Assembly (NCBI RefSeq): GCF_014633365.1
Contig: NC_068351.1
Span: 3,644,879-3,708,878 of the forward strand
Direction: 5' to 3'
DNA from: Diospyros lotus
Taxonomy: Eukaryota > Streptophyta > Magnoliopsida > Ericales > Ebenaceae
Length of the DNA: 64,000 nucleotides
In this document: positions 23,101 through 35,529 of the stretch, piece after piece
How the letters are laid out: each line of letters begins with the position of its first letter
How positions within the stretch are numbered: the first letter of the stretch is position 1
Program-made: the position numbers and the translations under genes
The notes under the pieces: generated by a model
What the model was told of the DNA's origin: nothing
The model's input: the letters and a program-made list of their open reading frames with translations, nothing else
The model's database searches: none

Positions 23101-26100
23101 GAAATCAAACTGATTTTTCGAGACATTTGTTTCTTTTCTGAGCCTTTGCTCTATTACTTTCTCCCAGAGTTTTATGGTATGACTCATTAACTTAATTCCT
23201 CTGTAATTTTCACAGTTTTGAACATCTCCTTTATTCTTGTATATAGGAACCAAAGTACTCTTCCTCCACTCATCTGACATCTTTTTTGATTTAAGGATCA
23301 CTTTAAATAATTTCGTTAGCTAGGAGATGCCTTATTCTCTCATGCATTTACATGCTTCTATTGGTATATTATCTGGTCCCACCGCCTTATGATTTTTCAT
23401 CTTTTTTAATGCTTATCTTATTTCATTTGAACTTATGCGTCAATAAAATGTATAGCTCACGTTCCCTTCGGAGTTATTAAGATGTCCCAACTTAACTCTT
23501 GCGTCCCCACCATCATTGAATAATTTTGTGATATACTCCTTCCATCTCTCCTTAATCGCTCCCTCATTCACTAATACATTTTGATTTTCATCTTTTATGC
23601 ATTTCACTTGGTTTAGATCTTTTGTTTTTATTTCTCTTGCTTTAGCTAATTTATATATATCCCTTTCTCCATCTTTTGTATCAAGTCGTTTATATAGATT
23701 CTCATATGCTTTTGACCTTGCTTCACTAACAGCTCTTTTTGCTGCCTTTTTTGCTTCTTTATAATTTTTTAGGTTTTCTTCATTGTTGCACTGATATACA
23801 GCCTTATAGCAAGTTTTCTTATTTCTAATTTTTAATTGTACCTCTTCATTCCACCACCAAGACTCCTTAAGGTTTGGGGCTCTACCATTTGTCTCTCCAA
23901 GGACTATCTTTGCCGTGCTTCTCAAGGCAGTAGCCATTTCCCTCCACATTTGGTTTGCCTGTCCTTCTCCATTCCATTCTCTTCTACCCCTTAGTTTTTC
24001 TTTGAAGATTAGTTGTTTCTCCCTTTTTAAATCCCACCACTTAATTCTTGGATTTTGTTTTATGTGATTTTTTATCTTCCAATTTCTTACTTGGACGTCA
24101 AGTACTCAAAGTTTATGTTAAGTAGTCAAACACTCCCTCGGTATCACCTTACAATTCCTACAACATAACCGATTCTCTTGTCTCATGAGGAAGTAATCTA
24201 TTTGGGTGCTTGATATGACATTTTTATATATGATTAAGTGTTCGTCCCGATTTTTGAACTTAGTTTTGGCTAAGATGAGCTCATATGCCATAGTAAAATC
24301 TAGAATAGACTTACACTCATTATTAATTTCCCCGAGTCTATACCCTCTATGTACCTCTCTATTAGCCGTTTCCATCTCTATCCACGTGACTATTTAAGTC
24401 ACCTCCTATAATCACTTTTTCTCATCTTGGTATCATTTGTATGAGTCTCTCTAGGTCCTCCCAGAATTTTGTTTTTATCTCCTCATCTAACCCCGCTTGT
24501 GGTGCATATGTACTAAAAATATTCATAATCATTCTTCCTATACCAACTTTCACCATAATAATCCTATCCCCTATTCTCTTTACATCCACTACCTCATCTA
24601 CTAAGCTTCTATCCATAATAATCCCCACTCCATTTTTTGCTCGATCATTTCTTATGTACAATATTTTATATCCAATTTTTAATAAAGTTTTTGCTTTTTT
24701 TCCCTACCCATCTCGTCTTTTAAAGACACATAATATTAATCTTTCTCCGAATCATCACATCTACCACTTCCATAGCTTTGCCTGTTAATGTTCCTATTTT
24801 TCATGACCCAATCCTTAATCTATGATTTTGGATTTGGCCTTGACTTTGAATTTGTTTTTGATTTTGATTTTGGACTAGTTTCTTTACCCACATCCGCTTA
24901 AGCAAATATTATGACATATTAATAGGATGTGCTAATATTAGCAACCAGTATTATTATTGTATACTATAATGACATGATTAAAACTGCTATTAGGAATAAT
25001 GTAAGTAATATCCCAGTAATGTTATCTGTTTACTACTCTAAAAAGTACTATTGTGTCTTCAGTGTTATTACAAAAAGTTATGACATAATATTAGTAGAAT
25101 TAGTATAACTCATTAGTATGGATAGGAATCACTAACTAAAATTGTTTTTAATATTTATAATAATAATATACTTCATATATTAAGAATGTTTCATTACAAT
25201 TAGAATTTTTTTCATGAATAATTTTAAACAAATTATTACATATGTTTAATCACAACTTATAACTAGGATGGATGTTATCAAATGTGTTTTCATGTTTTGA
25301 TTTTACTTAGTTCAAATAAAAGCATTATCAAATGTTGCATTCAGTTTTATTATTCTGATTAAAAAAAAGCTAAAAATGCAACACAGAAAATAAATGAATG
25401 AAGACCAACAGTGGTGACAAATGGTCTCTATGCTTTACATTTGGAGGAAAAATCTCTTGGTCAAGAATTTATTATGTTTATAATAACTGTATGGGCTTAA
25501 CAATTTGCATTTGGTGTCTTAGGTACTATGGTGGGAACGAGTACATTGATGAACTAGAGATTCTTTGCCAGGAAAGGGCTTTGGCAGCATTTCACTTAGA
25601 TGAAAAGAACTGGGGTGTGAATGTTCAACCATTATCTGGCTCCCCTGCTAATTTTGAGGTGTACACTGCACTTCTTAAGCCCCATGACCGCATAATGGTG
25701 AGTTGCATATTTTATTTCTTGTTGGCTTCCTCAGTTTTTTCCCCCTCTGAATGTCTGGAAAATTAAGTATTTGAACATATAAATGACTTAGGGTCTGGAC
25801 TTACCTCATGGGGGACACTTGTCTCATGGTTTCATGACTCCTAAAAGACGGGTATCAGGAACATCCATTTATTTTGAATCTATGCCTTATCGGCTTGATG
25901 AATCTACAGGTAATGCATTCTGCATTTAAATATACTAACATTGGAGCAGCTGGTTTCATGTTGTTTATTTGTTGTTGAAGATTATTCTAAGTTTGTCTAA
26001 AGTTTTAAGCAGGCCTCGTGGATTATGACATGCTAGAAAAAACAGCCACTCTCTTTAGGCCAAAACTAATTATTGCTGGTGCTAGTGCTTATCCTCGAGA

Positions 26101-29004
26101 TTTTGACTATCCTCGTATGAGAAAGGTACTAGTTTCTTTTTGGCATGTTTATGATGAACTGCTATTTTTTTCCTTTATGTTTATATATATATATATTCTT
26201 TGGGGGGGAGGTGGGGGGGGGGGGGGGGGGGGGGGGGCATCTATCTTACAAAATTTGCCATGTTGTGTCCTTTTCTTTTTTTTTAGTACCACTAAATTGA
26301 TTAAATTCAGTATGTTTGCAAAGATTGCAGATGCTGTTGGATCTTTTCTTATGATGGATATGGCTCACATAAGTGGGCTTGTTGCTGCTTCTGTGGTTGC
26401 TGATCCTTTTGAGTACTGTGATATTGTTACAACAACAACACACAAGGTATGGATTGAACAATTTATGCAATGATATTCATTGCACATTTCCAAACTCCTG
26501 ATTGCACAATATTAATGAAAAATTCCCCAATTAATCAAAATTAGCCATGAGGATCAAATCCATATGATTTTGTACTTCTCAACAACTATAATCTATTTCT
26601 TTATTTTCAATGTACTGTAATTCTAAGTATCAGGACACATTAGAATATTTCCTTCTTAGAGTACATCTTATGCATTTGATTAATTGACTCTATGATCTTG
26701 CTCCCGTGTATGAGTGTACTTCTACCATCAGATGAGCTTGTTTCTGTGTGATGAAGAATGCCAACGCAGCCAACCCAAATGCGAAGTGCCAAAGTGTAGT
26801 TGGTTGATGAATTTAAGCCAGCCTAGTGTCATGTTCTAACAGCTTGGGTGAAGTACACGTGAGGGTAGTTATAGATGATGTGATTTGTACCTAGAGAAGG
26901 CTATATACAATTGTACTCTTTCAGTTTTGGCAGGATTTGAGGCACGGGGATTCAATATATAAGAGACTGATCCTATCCGCCTGGAGGCATCCAGAAAATT
27001 CAATTGAAATTTGTCTGAATTCTCCCACACAAATCTCTCTCTCTCAATCTCTCTTCATTTCCCTCTCTGTTTTTCTCCCTTCTTCTACAGAATTCTCTCG
27101 AATCAACATCCGATCCGTGAGAGTTCAGTGCCAGATCAGAGATCGGACACCCATACCTGTTGAAATAGGAGACATATATGTAAATCTGTTAAGATGTTTC
27201 TGAAGAACTCTAGCCAAGTTGTAATACTTTTAGATTATGACCCTTGCCCCAAATGTGTTGGCCACAGGCATTAGTCCTGTTCTTTCTCTCACTTCTATAA
27301 CCATTATTAATAGGCCAAATAAACAAGCTGTCTTGTTTGTGGTAGAGGAATTACTTAAACCGTAGAACTGTTATTTAGCATAATCATGGATTATTTATTT
27401 ATTTGTAAAAAGGATTTCTTATTTTCCATAAAAACAAATGACAGAATTTGACTTGGTGGCATGGGGTTTTTGCGTGTTGAGACATACTCAAGTTCGATTT
27501 TATCAAGATTGAGATGGTTCTGTTTTTCTGCCTTTTTACACTGAACAATTTGTCGTTTAATGCTTGGCATATCTGTTTCATTTTCCTCACAAGTTTGCCC
27601 TGAAAATTGTAACTGGCAGCAACTAGAAACAGGTAGGAATCTTGTTATGAAAATTTTTTAAAGACTGTCAGTATACATCTTCTAAGAATATATGTAATTC
27701 GTCAATAATGTGTAAGCTGATGAGGATGTTTCTCTCCAGTCCCTGAGAGGGCCTAGAGGTGGTATGATCTTCTTCAAGAGGGAGCCTGTTCTGGGTGTTG
27801 ATTTAGAATCTGCCATCAACAATGCCGTTTTCCCAGGATTGCAGGTTAGTAAAATATTTCATTTTCTTTGCAGAGCCAAGGGAGAAAAAAAAAAAAACTA
27901 AATGAAAGGCAAATGTGTATTTTTACAGGGTGGCCCTCACAACCATACAATTGGAGGACTTGCAGTCTGTTTGAAGTATGCTCAAGCCCCTGAGTTTAGG
28001 TCTTATCAGAACAAGGTATTGTTTGTCTCCAATTTTAGTATAGAATATCATGCAACTTACATGTGACCTTTTGACTTAGCATGTAATCTTCTAGTTATGG
28101 CAACTTAGCGCTGTTGCTTTCATCTTGTAGGTGGTTTCTAATTGTCGAGCACTTGCAAGCCGCTTGATTGAACTAGGATACACACTGGTTTCAGGAGGAA
28201 GTGATAACCACTTGGTTCTTGTGGATCTCAGACCATTAGTAAGTTTCATTTATTATCTTGTTTTGTTCAGTCATTTGATATATGGGTTGCATGGCATATA
28301 TTGATGTTCTCTCTGGCTAGCAAAATATTGAAAATTTTGTCTAAGTAAATTGATAAATGTTCAATAGCTCGCTATGCAAGGACTTGGCATGCCGAGTCAA
28401 GGCAAACCATTGGTGTGATCTGGTCTATCATTCGACGCTCTAAAACTATTTCATGGATACTTTTGTATTCATTAGATATGTTTGTGCCTATAGCGATGTC
28501 TAGTTAGATCAACTCGACTTCATTTGTCATCTTGATGGAGCGATTGAGATTCCTCCCTTTGAAACAGGGTATTGATGGGGCCCGGGTGGAAAAAATTCTT
28601 GACATGGCATCCATCACCCTTAACAAGAACTCAGTACCCGGTGAACAATCCTATTGATTAAACTCTTGTAATTTCCCTTCTTGTTGTTGTTCCTCGTACT
28701 TAATCCGCCTATTCTGCAAAATTCAGGCGACAAAAGCGCGCTAGTCCCAGGAGGCATCCGCATTGGATCGCCTGCCATGACTACGAGAGGTTTCACAGAG
28801 AAGGAATTCATAGCCACGGCAGATTTTATCCACGAGGGCGTGCAGATAACACTGGATGCAAAGAGGTCCGTTTCAGGTTCAAAGCTCCAAGATTTCATGA
28901 AGTTCGTCGGGTCCCCTTCGGATTTCACATTAACGGATCAAGTATCCGACCTGAGGAGGAGGGTCGAGGCTTTGACTACCCAATTCCCCTTGCCCGGGTT
29001 ATGA
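20114..29004 (+). CDS. SHM3: Serine hydroxymethyltransferase, plastid type, 11 coding exons
   Basis: Exons: 20114-20303, 21381-21576, 25523-25697, 25792-25909, 26013-26125, 26324-26446, 27740-27844, 27929-28015, 28131-28238, 28568-28640, 28727-29004. All introns are GT-AG and the product is 521 residues, close to about 529 for the Arabidopsis plastid enzyme. The enzyme is PLP-dependent and interconverts serine plus tetrahydrofolate with glycine plus methylene-tetrahydrofolate. About 65 N-terminal residues form a Ser/Lys-rich plastid transit peptide. The catalytic core starts near EADPEV and continues [38 protein letters not shown] and [11 protein letters not shown]. The PLP lysine is in [14 protein letters not shown]; it is residue 305 and the last codon of exon 6. 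[10 protein letters not shown] and a C-terminal [14 protein letters not shown] also fit. AATAAA is at 29131. Intron 2 (3.9 kb) holds an antisense RTE LINE. Confidence 0.95.
21923..24905 (-). mobile_element. RTE-type non-LTR retrotransposon in SHM3 intron 2
   Basis: A nearly full-length but dead LINE on the minus strand. Its 3' end is an (AAC)n run at about 21924-21944 on the + strand, (GTT)n on its own strand, next to the sequence for AGCCGACCCCACATAGTGGG; this tail is shared by plant RTE elements and Au SINEs. Upstream come the C-terminal [11 protein letters not shown] region, RT with FADD ([12 protein letters not shown], 22339-22905), a linker, and endonuclease readings up to about 24830 ([18 protein letters not shown]). 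At least six broken frames are present; the expected Trp in GSWNIGT is TGA. It inserted antisense to SHM3 and is removed with the intron. Confidence 0.88.
22024..24830 (-). pseudogene. RTE endonuclease-reverse transcriptase remnant (copy 1)
   Basis: Readable fragments, all on the minus strand: endonuclease (24422-24661, [14 protein letters not shown]; 24118-24375, [14 protein letters not shown]), linker (23440-23949, [20 protein letters not shown]), RT N-terminal part (23032-23301, [20 protein letters not shown]), RT core with FADD (22339-22905) and C-terminal part (22024-22296). Frameshifts and stops separate them. Confidence 0.85.
26213..26237 (+). repeat. Run of 25 G in SHM3 intron 5
   Basis: An uninterrupted G25 follows GGGGGGGAGGT, inside a 198-bp intron and just after a (TA)n tract. 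Such runs can form G-quadruplexes and are error-prone in sequencing, so the length is uncertain. Confidence 0.8.
26750..27210. other. LTR-like block in SHM3 intron 6
   Basis: Intron 6 (26447-27739) contains TATATAAGAG, then a long CTCTCTCT stretch and a GATCGGACACCC region, the layout of a short copia LTR. No mate, primer site or target duplication was found. Confidence 0.3.
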
Positions 29005-30328
29005 GACATTCGCCGGAATGAACAGATTATGGGGCCGGAAGTTCAAGTTCGCCGTTGGCTTCAAGGTTTGCATAAAACTGATGAAAGAGTAGCAGCTTTT
29101 TTATAGGAGTGGAGTTGTATTGCAATCTTGAATAAAAGATAACAAGGAACATGGTTCTGCTGTGAACCAACCAAACTCTAATTATGGAAGTTGGATGTGG
29201 TGTTAACAGGCAAAATGGAACTTCTATACGACTCTTGCAACAGGGGGAGGTTTATGTTTATTTGAATAATTAAGTTTTTAACATTTATAGTGGCATTCTA
29301 TATTAATTTCTTATATTATGTGTGTTATTAATGCAAATGGGAAAAGTGTCCAAATCATTTGGCCAAACTCATATTTTGGTTGCTGGACTTTTACATTTTT
29401 TTTTGTGTATGGTCATTTGAATTTTTTATTATTTTAATTATATATCTGAATTTAATTTTTATATTTTTTATAATAATTTAATTTTTTTATTATTTTAATT
29501 ACACTTTTATAGTTGAATTTTTTAGTTAATTTAATCTTTTTGACTTTGGACTTTCCTGTGTAAAAAAGAAAAGGTAAAATAAAATGACAAATTACATGTT
29601 ATATTTTGTTTACGTCAAAATATAAAAGGTTAAATTGATTTGAAAATATAAGTATAATTAAAATTAATTTGTTTTATAAAAAATAAAAAAATTTTAAAAA
29701 AATTAAAATACAAGAATTAAATTTATTTAAAAATATAATTAAAATAATAATAAAAATTAAATAATTACATAAAGAATGTAAACGTATAATATAGAAATAT
29801 AAGTTTAACTAATTTATTTTCATTTTATTGTATTAGACTATTAAAACGAACTCTTGATTATTCCGATGGTTGTATCAAAAAGTAAAATTAGAGTTTGGTC
29901 CAATAAAGTTAAAATTTTACCTAAAAAATAATAAACAAACAAAAGGTAAGCCTGCAACCAACCAGAAAAGATCTATCTCCATCTTTGTGCAATTAAACCA
30001 AACTTTAGGGTAGCTCTTTGCATATTTTCGAAAATCAACGGTCGAGATGCGAATAAAGAAAGTGGGCAGGTGAAAAGGACATTAATTAAGCGAACCCGGT
30101 ACGGATGCCGCTCCACCCAACAACTCCCGGATCTCTGGACGATTGGGTCAGCTTCGCGCCGCGTCTCCTCTCTCGGCAACGCGTTAACCACACGGCAACT
30201 CTTCATTTGACTCTCTTAATCACTCTCATTTTCCTCTTTGATTTTGAATCCATTCCCAGCTACCCCAACCAGAATAAAGACTTCTCAAAACCCTTCCTTC
30301 CCGTCCGGCGATCGTCGAACGCGTTTCC
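29005..30328. other. SHM3-FC1 intergenic region
   Basis: 29005-29300 is the SHM3 3' UTR and flank, with AATAAA at 29131. 29300-29940 is extremely AT-rich and holds no gene. 30060-30328 is GC-richer and carries the FC1 promoter and 5' UTR; several short frames there are shadows. Confidence 0.5.
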
Positions 30329-33300
30329 ATGAACGCCGCAGCGAGCTCTCGCCTTCTCTCCGATCTGAATCGGCCCGGCGGTTCAACTCCTGGTCTCCGC
30401 AATCCCGATCTCCGGCCGCCTTCGTAAGCTTTAAACCCTAATTGAATTGATCTTTTTTTTTTCCTACGTGTATTTTTGTACGTCGTGTGTATGATGATTT
30501 AGCTCTTTGAAGATCGGATGGTTGGATGTAGATTAATTGGTTGATTCGTATCATTTCGTGTAATTTTTTGAATGTTATAATAGTCAGCTGTGGATTAGTC
30601 AAATTTATCTTACAATTCGGGGAAGAAGTTTTTTATGCCTTTAAATATGCCCTCATATGCATTGGAGACGCTAATGATCCCTTTAGTCAAGATGTTTTTA
30701 CTAGTTTTGAGTCCGGAACACAATGTCTACAATTTTCCGCTAGTATAACTAATGGAGAGATTGTGGGGAGTTTCATGAAACAATGTAAATTAGGATGGGA
30801 AATAGATTTGTGATCCTTTTAGGTTAAGCTTCTAACTAAATCATTTCTATTTCAGGTCATGTCATCAGACCCGAATTTTTGTGTCCACGAGCTTCCGTTC
30901 GTCTGAAGTATGTGGTCAAGCATACTCAATATCCTGTTCTAACTCACTGGACAAACAAAATGGTATTTCTTGGGGATCAAAGCCTTATGGTCCCGTTCAG
31001 AGAAGAAAGCTGAGTGGACAAACATTTTGTTCTTTGGGAGTATTCTCCTATCCTGGAACTGGAAGTACATCTGAGTCTCCCTCACATGCTGCAGAAGAAA
31101 GGGTTGGAGTGTTGCTTCTTAATCTTGGAGGACCTGAGTCACTTCATGATGTTCAACCATTTTTGTTCAACTTATTTGCAGATCCGGTGGGGTGCCTGCT
31201 CTATTCCCCTCATCTTTTTTCTTTTTGGTGAAAATGATATGATAATAAGCTCATGACATTCTTATCCTAGGGGTGGAACTAAGTTTTCTTATATCTTGAA
31301 ACAGGATATTATACGTCTCCCCAGGTTATTTCGCTTCCTCCAGCGACCATTGGCACAACTTATTTCAGTGCTTCGAGCTCCCAAAAGTAAAGAGGGGTAT
31401 GCTGCCATAGGAGGTGGTTCACCTTTGCGGAAAATAACAGATGATCAGGTAAGATACATATCTGCTGAGTAAAGGTGTTGCTGTGTTCTTATTTGGATGA
31501 GTTCCATCAATCGCATCTAATCTACTGTTTTTGTTTACTTTTTTTGTGCGCCTATACATTTTTTTTTATTCTGCTATGTATTTTTTATTTATTTTCTTAG
31601 ACTTATATTTGTACTAAAATCTGGGCCATTTATAGTGTGTTACGTATTCTAACACTGTTGTATTGTGCAGGCAAATGCAATTAAAAAGTCACTGGAAGCT
31701 AAGGAATTCCCTGTCAATGTGTATGTCGCAATGCGATATTGGCATCCATTTACTGAGGAAGCTGTTCAGCAGGAAAGTGTTGAATAATTTGATGTTATAA
31801 ATTAATATACTCTCTGTTGTCGTCAACTTGTTTGTGATAATTCAATTTCACCTGCCTTCTATATCTAATTTTTGTTATCTTAGCAGTTTTTTATTTGTAT
31901 TTTTCTGTTCCTGCATGTTTGTCTTGCTTTCTTATCTAGGATTTGGATTCACTGAAGCTAAAACAAACAGCAGATTAAAGAACTTTTAGAAGTTTCCCTC
32001 ATCTCCTTTGTGCACCTGCTAAATGATGCTCAAGGAGATTTCTCTGAATTTTGTACCTATTATAGGGGGAGAAAAAAGAATTTATAGTATCTTTTTTTTT
32101 TCTGATTTTACTTTTCTAATAATTCCAATTTCCTTTTCTTTATTTTCTAGTTGAATCAGCATAGTTCTTATATATAGAAAAAACAGATGTGTAGAAAACT
32201 TGCATCTTTTGGTAATTGAACATAAAAAATATATTATTCTTTTTCTTCTTTTCTATCTCTTCTTCTTTGGTGTTCTTTTTCTTTTTTATTTCTTCTCCGC
32301 TCTAGGTTCCTACACCAACACGCTTTAATGCTTTGTGCATGCAGTCAAAAATACTATTGTCTCAATTCAAGTCATGGACTTGAAAATTTCAGAATCCAGT
32401 TAATACTAATTAGTTAGGGCCTAGACACTCTGCCTGATACTGCAAATTCTTGAACATTGATTCACTTTAATCAAATTTCCTATATTTTGAAATAGACGTC
32501 TAGATTTTATGAGTGAGTGGTAGTGACAGCATTCTGTATATGAAGGTTGAAACTATCACTTGCCTGGTTGACAAATAAGAAGAAAAAAAAACATAATCTT
32601 TTGTGCACTGCAAAGCCAAATATGGAATTTACAAAATTTCCTCATTGTATATACCACCATGTTGAAATGACTTATGATATACAAGTACTTGGAAAATATG
32701 GACTGTGAAAGGAATCGGTAATTCAGTATGCCAGTGATAATCTATGCCTGTAACATATAAATTTGCCCTTGGGCATCTTCAGAAATTATTAACTGGTTAA
32801 ATTTAAGAAATTGATCCTGTGTTTTTTTAGTAACAATGTTAAGTGCAACAACAAAAGATATAAAATGAACAAGTTAAAATCAGTGATATTGTTGCCTAAT
32901 TCAAGTTTTATCTTGCTAGGCCTTAAGAACAATTGAATACTGACAAACCAAATCTAATACAAACTGCAATTATCGTTGCAAAAATTAATAATAATCATTA
33001 ATATTATACAAACAGCAGATGATCTATTTCTAGTAAGAGATCTATACCACAGCAGCATTGACTGTATTTCATAAGTGCAATCAACTTCATCATGTCTCAT
33101 TTTGACATGCTCAATCTATTCTAGTCGAAATGGTGACATTTCTCCTTTTCTCAATGCAGATTAAGAGGGACAGGATTACAAGGCTTGTTGTGCTGCCTCT
33201 TTATCCTCAATTCTCAATCTCAACTACTGGATCAAGCATTCGTGTTCTGCAAAATATATTTAGGTTAAAATTTTGTTTCTTTGGACAAACACCATTTTGC

Positions 33301-35529
33301 CAAGCATTTAGTTTCCAATATTGTTTTTGTTTGGTGTGTAATATATCCAAATGAGTTACCCTACAGGGAAGATGCATATTTGTCTAGACTGCCTGTTTCA
33401 ATTATAAACTCCTGGTATCAGCGAAAAGGCTATATCAGATCTATGGCTGATTTGATTGAAAAAGAGTTGGAGAATTTTTCAAAGCCTGAGGAGGTGGGTT
33501 TTGTTCTTGGATTTAATTTATTATTTCACATCTATTGATTCTTATGTGTTTGGTTTCTGCTGGAATGCATAGCTTAGTTTTCTTATGTCCTTCTAGGTTA
33601 TGATATTCTTCAGCGCCCATGGGGTTCCAGTCAGTTATGTTGAGGAAGCAGGAGATCCATACAGGGATCAGATGGAGGACTGTATTCTGTTGATTATGCA
33701 AGAGCTGAAAGCAAGGGGAATCAACAATGATCATGCTCTTGCTTATCAGGTTGGTTCTTATATCATCTATGATAGTAGATTCTGGCTTCTGTGTCCTGCT
33801 TTGCATGTTTATTAACTTGGTATTTCTTACTTCATGTACTTTCCCCAACTAAGAAAGATACATAAAAGAAAAAAGAAAGTACAGAGGGAAATATATAGCT
33901 AGCAGCTGTTTTGACTGTTGTTTAATTCTCACCTTTTCTCCGTCTTCCGCACTCTATTCTAGAGCCGTGTAGGACCTGTACAATGGTTGAAGCCTTACAC
34001 TGATGAAGTAATTGTTGAGCTTGGCCAAAAAGGCGTGAAGAGTCTTTTGGCTGTTCCTGTAAGGTATGTTGTTAACAATTGAGTTAGATTCATGGGTATT
34101 TCCTTACTCTATAACATGCTTCTTGAAATGATCACCTTTGATGCAAATCTGCCTGGTGCATGGGCATATCTTTTCTCTAGTCAATTCGTTGTCTGGCTGA
34201 GCTCCATTATTCATGCTTTCTTGCTGTACCTTTACCTTATAATGGACCTTGTTGGGGGTCATCCTTCAAATAGTTATTTGAGATGCACTTTTTAGGCTTT
34301 AGCCTGTCTGCTATATGGTGGTTGGACATATTACTTTCTGAATAGTGAATGGTGCAATAAATACGATGCTTAGGTTGAATTTTCTTTCTTCTTTTCTGGT
34401 TTCTGACAATTGGTTATCAGGATTTATCAATTCTACATTTCAGAAAGTTATATAGGAGCACCCATTTGGATTTGCAGGTTTTAACTCTTGGTATTCCAAC
34501 TTTCTGATTAGTATACTTGTTTCACATAATGATCTTGACAAGTCTGGGAATGAATATTCTTATCTGACAGTTACAGAATTGGCTGATTTAGAATCAATTT
34601 TGAAAATTTTGTTAACTTTCCTGCTGATAGACATCACATGGATTTCATGGGAAGTTCTGAGTACTTTGCGCCATGCAGCAAGCTGAAGTTGTTTGTCAGA
34701 TAACAGTTGGATTTGACTTTTCTTGTGAAATATTTGATAGATGTTTGATATTTGAGGGAACCCTTGGCGTATGAGTGTGGAAGTTATGCTTCTTTTAGGC
34801 ATGTGTTGTCTGTGTGGACTAACTTGATAGTATGGTCATTGATCACTTGTCCTGGCAACAGTGAACATGAATTTCAAGGTTTGAAGATTTATGAGGAACT
34901 CAATGTTTCACTGAGTCAACTTGTGGGTGACATTTTAAGCTTGCTGTAGATAACAATTAACAAACGCTAACCTCTACTTTCAATGACGACAGTGGCAACT
35001 AAAGTTTGATCCTGGTCATTAAATAAATGAATGACAGGTAGACTGCAGCATGCCAACACGTTAGGCCTAGTGGAATTAAGACTTAATATGGTTTTGGGGG
35101 GTGGGGGATGGGGTTTAATTTGTTCCTTGATATCCTTCTATCAAGTAAAAGAAAAAAAAAAAAAAGGAAAATGGGGCTCATTTGTTTTGTTTTTGTTCTT
35201 AAAATTGTAGCTTTGTCAGTGAGCACATAGAGACTCTTGAAGAGATTGATATGGAGTACAAGCACTTGGCTCTTGAATCCGGCATTGAAAATTGGGGCCG
35301 AGTACCTGCTCTTGGTTGTACCTCTTCCTTCATTACAGATCTAGCCGATGCTGTTATTGAAGCTCTACCTTCAGCCGCAGCCATGAGGGCAACGAGTCTC
35401 CACTCCGAAGAGGATGATAACCACGACCCAATTCACTACGCCATCAAAATGCTTTTGGGTTCGGTCTTGGCATTTGTTTTGCTGTTATCACCCAAAATGG
35501 TACTGGCCTTTCGAAATCACCTCCTATAA
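30329..35529 (+). CDS. FC1: Ferrochelatase, FC1 type, 9 exons
   Basis: Exons: 30329-30423, 30856-31186, 31305-31448, 31671-31772, 33160-33263, 33367-33493, 33597-33749, 33963-34063, 35211-35529, giving 491 residues. Ferrochelatase inserts Fe2+ into protoporphyrin IX, the last step of heme synthesis. About 110 Ser-rich residues act as an organelle transit peptide. The core starts at [13 protein letters not shown] (residue 115) and continues [58 protein letters not shown] and [11 protein letters not shown] (catalytic His309), then [15 protein letters not shown] and [16 protein letters not shown]. The C-terminus is a hydrophobic [17 protein letters not shown] segment without the GRAAM motif of FC2, and the core residues favour FC1. 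The start is the first ATG in frame with exon 2. Intron 4 (31773-33159) starts GA, not GT; all other introns are GT-AG. Without that splice, translation stops five codons later. Confidence 0.93.

Noticed and set aside
26937..27203. 88-codon ORF in SHM3 intron 6
   Set aside because: CT-rich, LTR-like sequence within an intron and no protein motif.
30329..35529. Ferrochelatase first taken as FC2, with a light-harvesting-type C-terminus
   Set aside because: The C-terminal hydrophobic segment lacks the GRAAM-type chlorophyll-binding motif and the core residues fit FC1 better.
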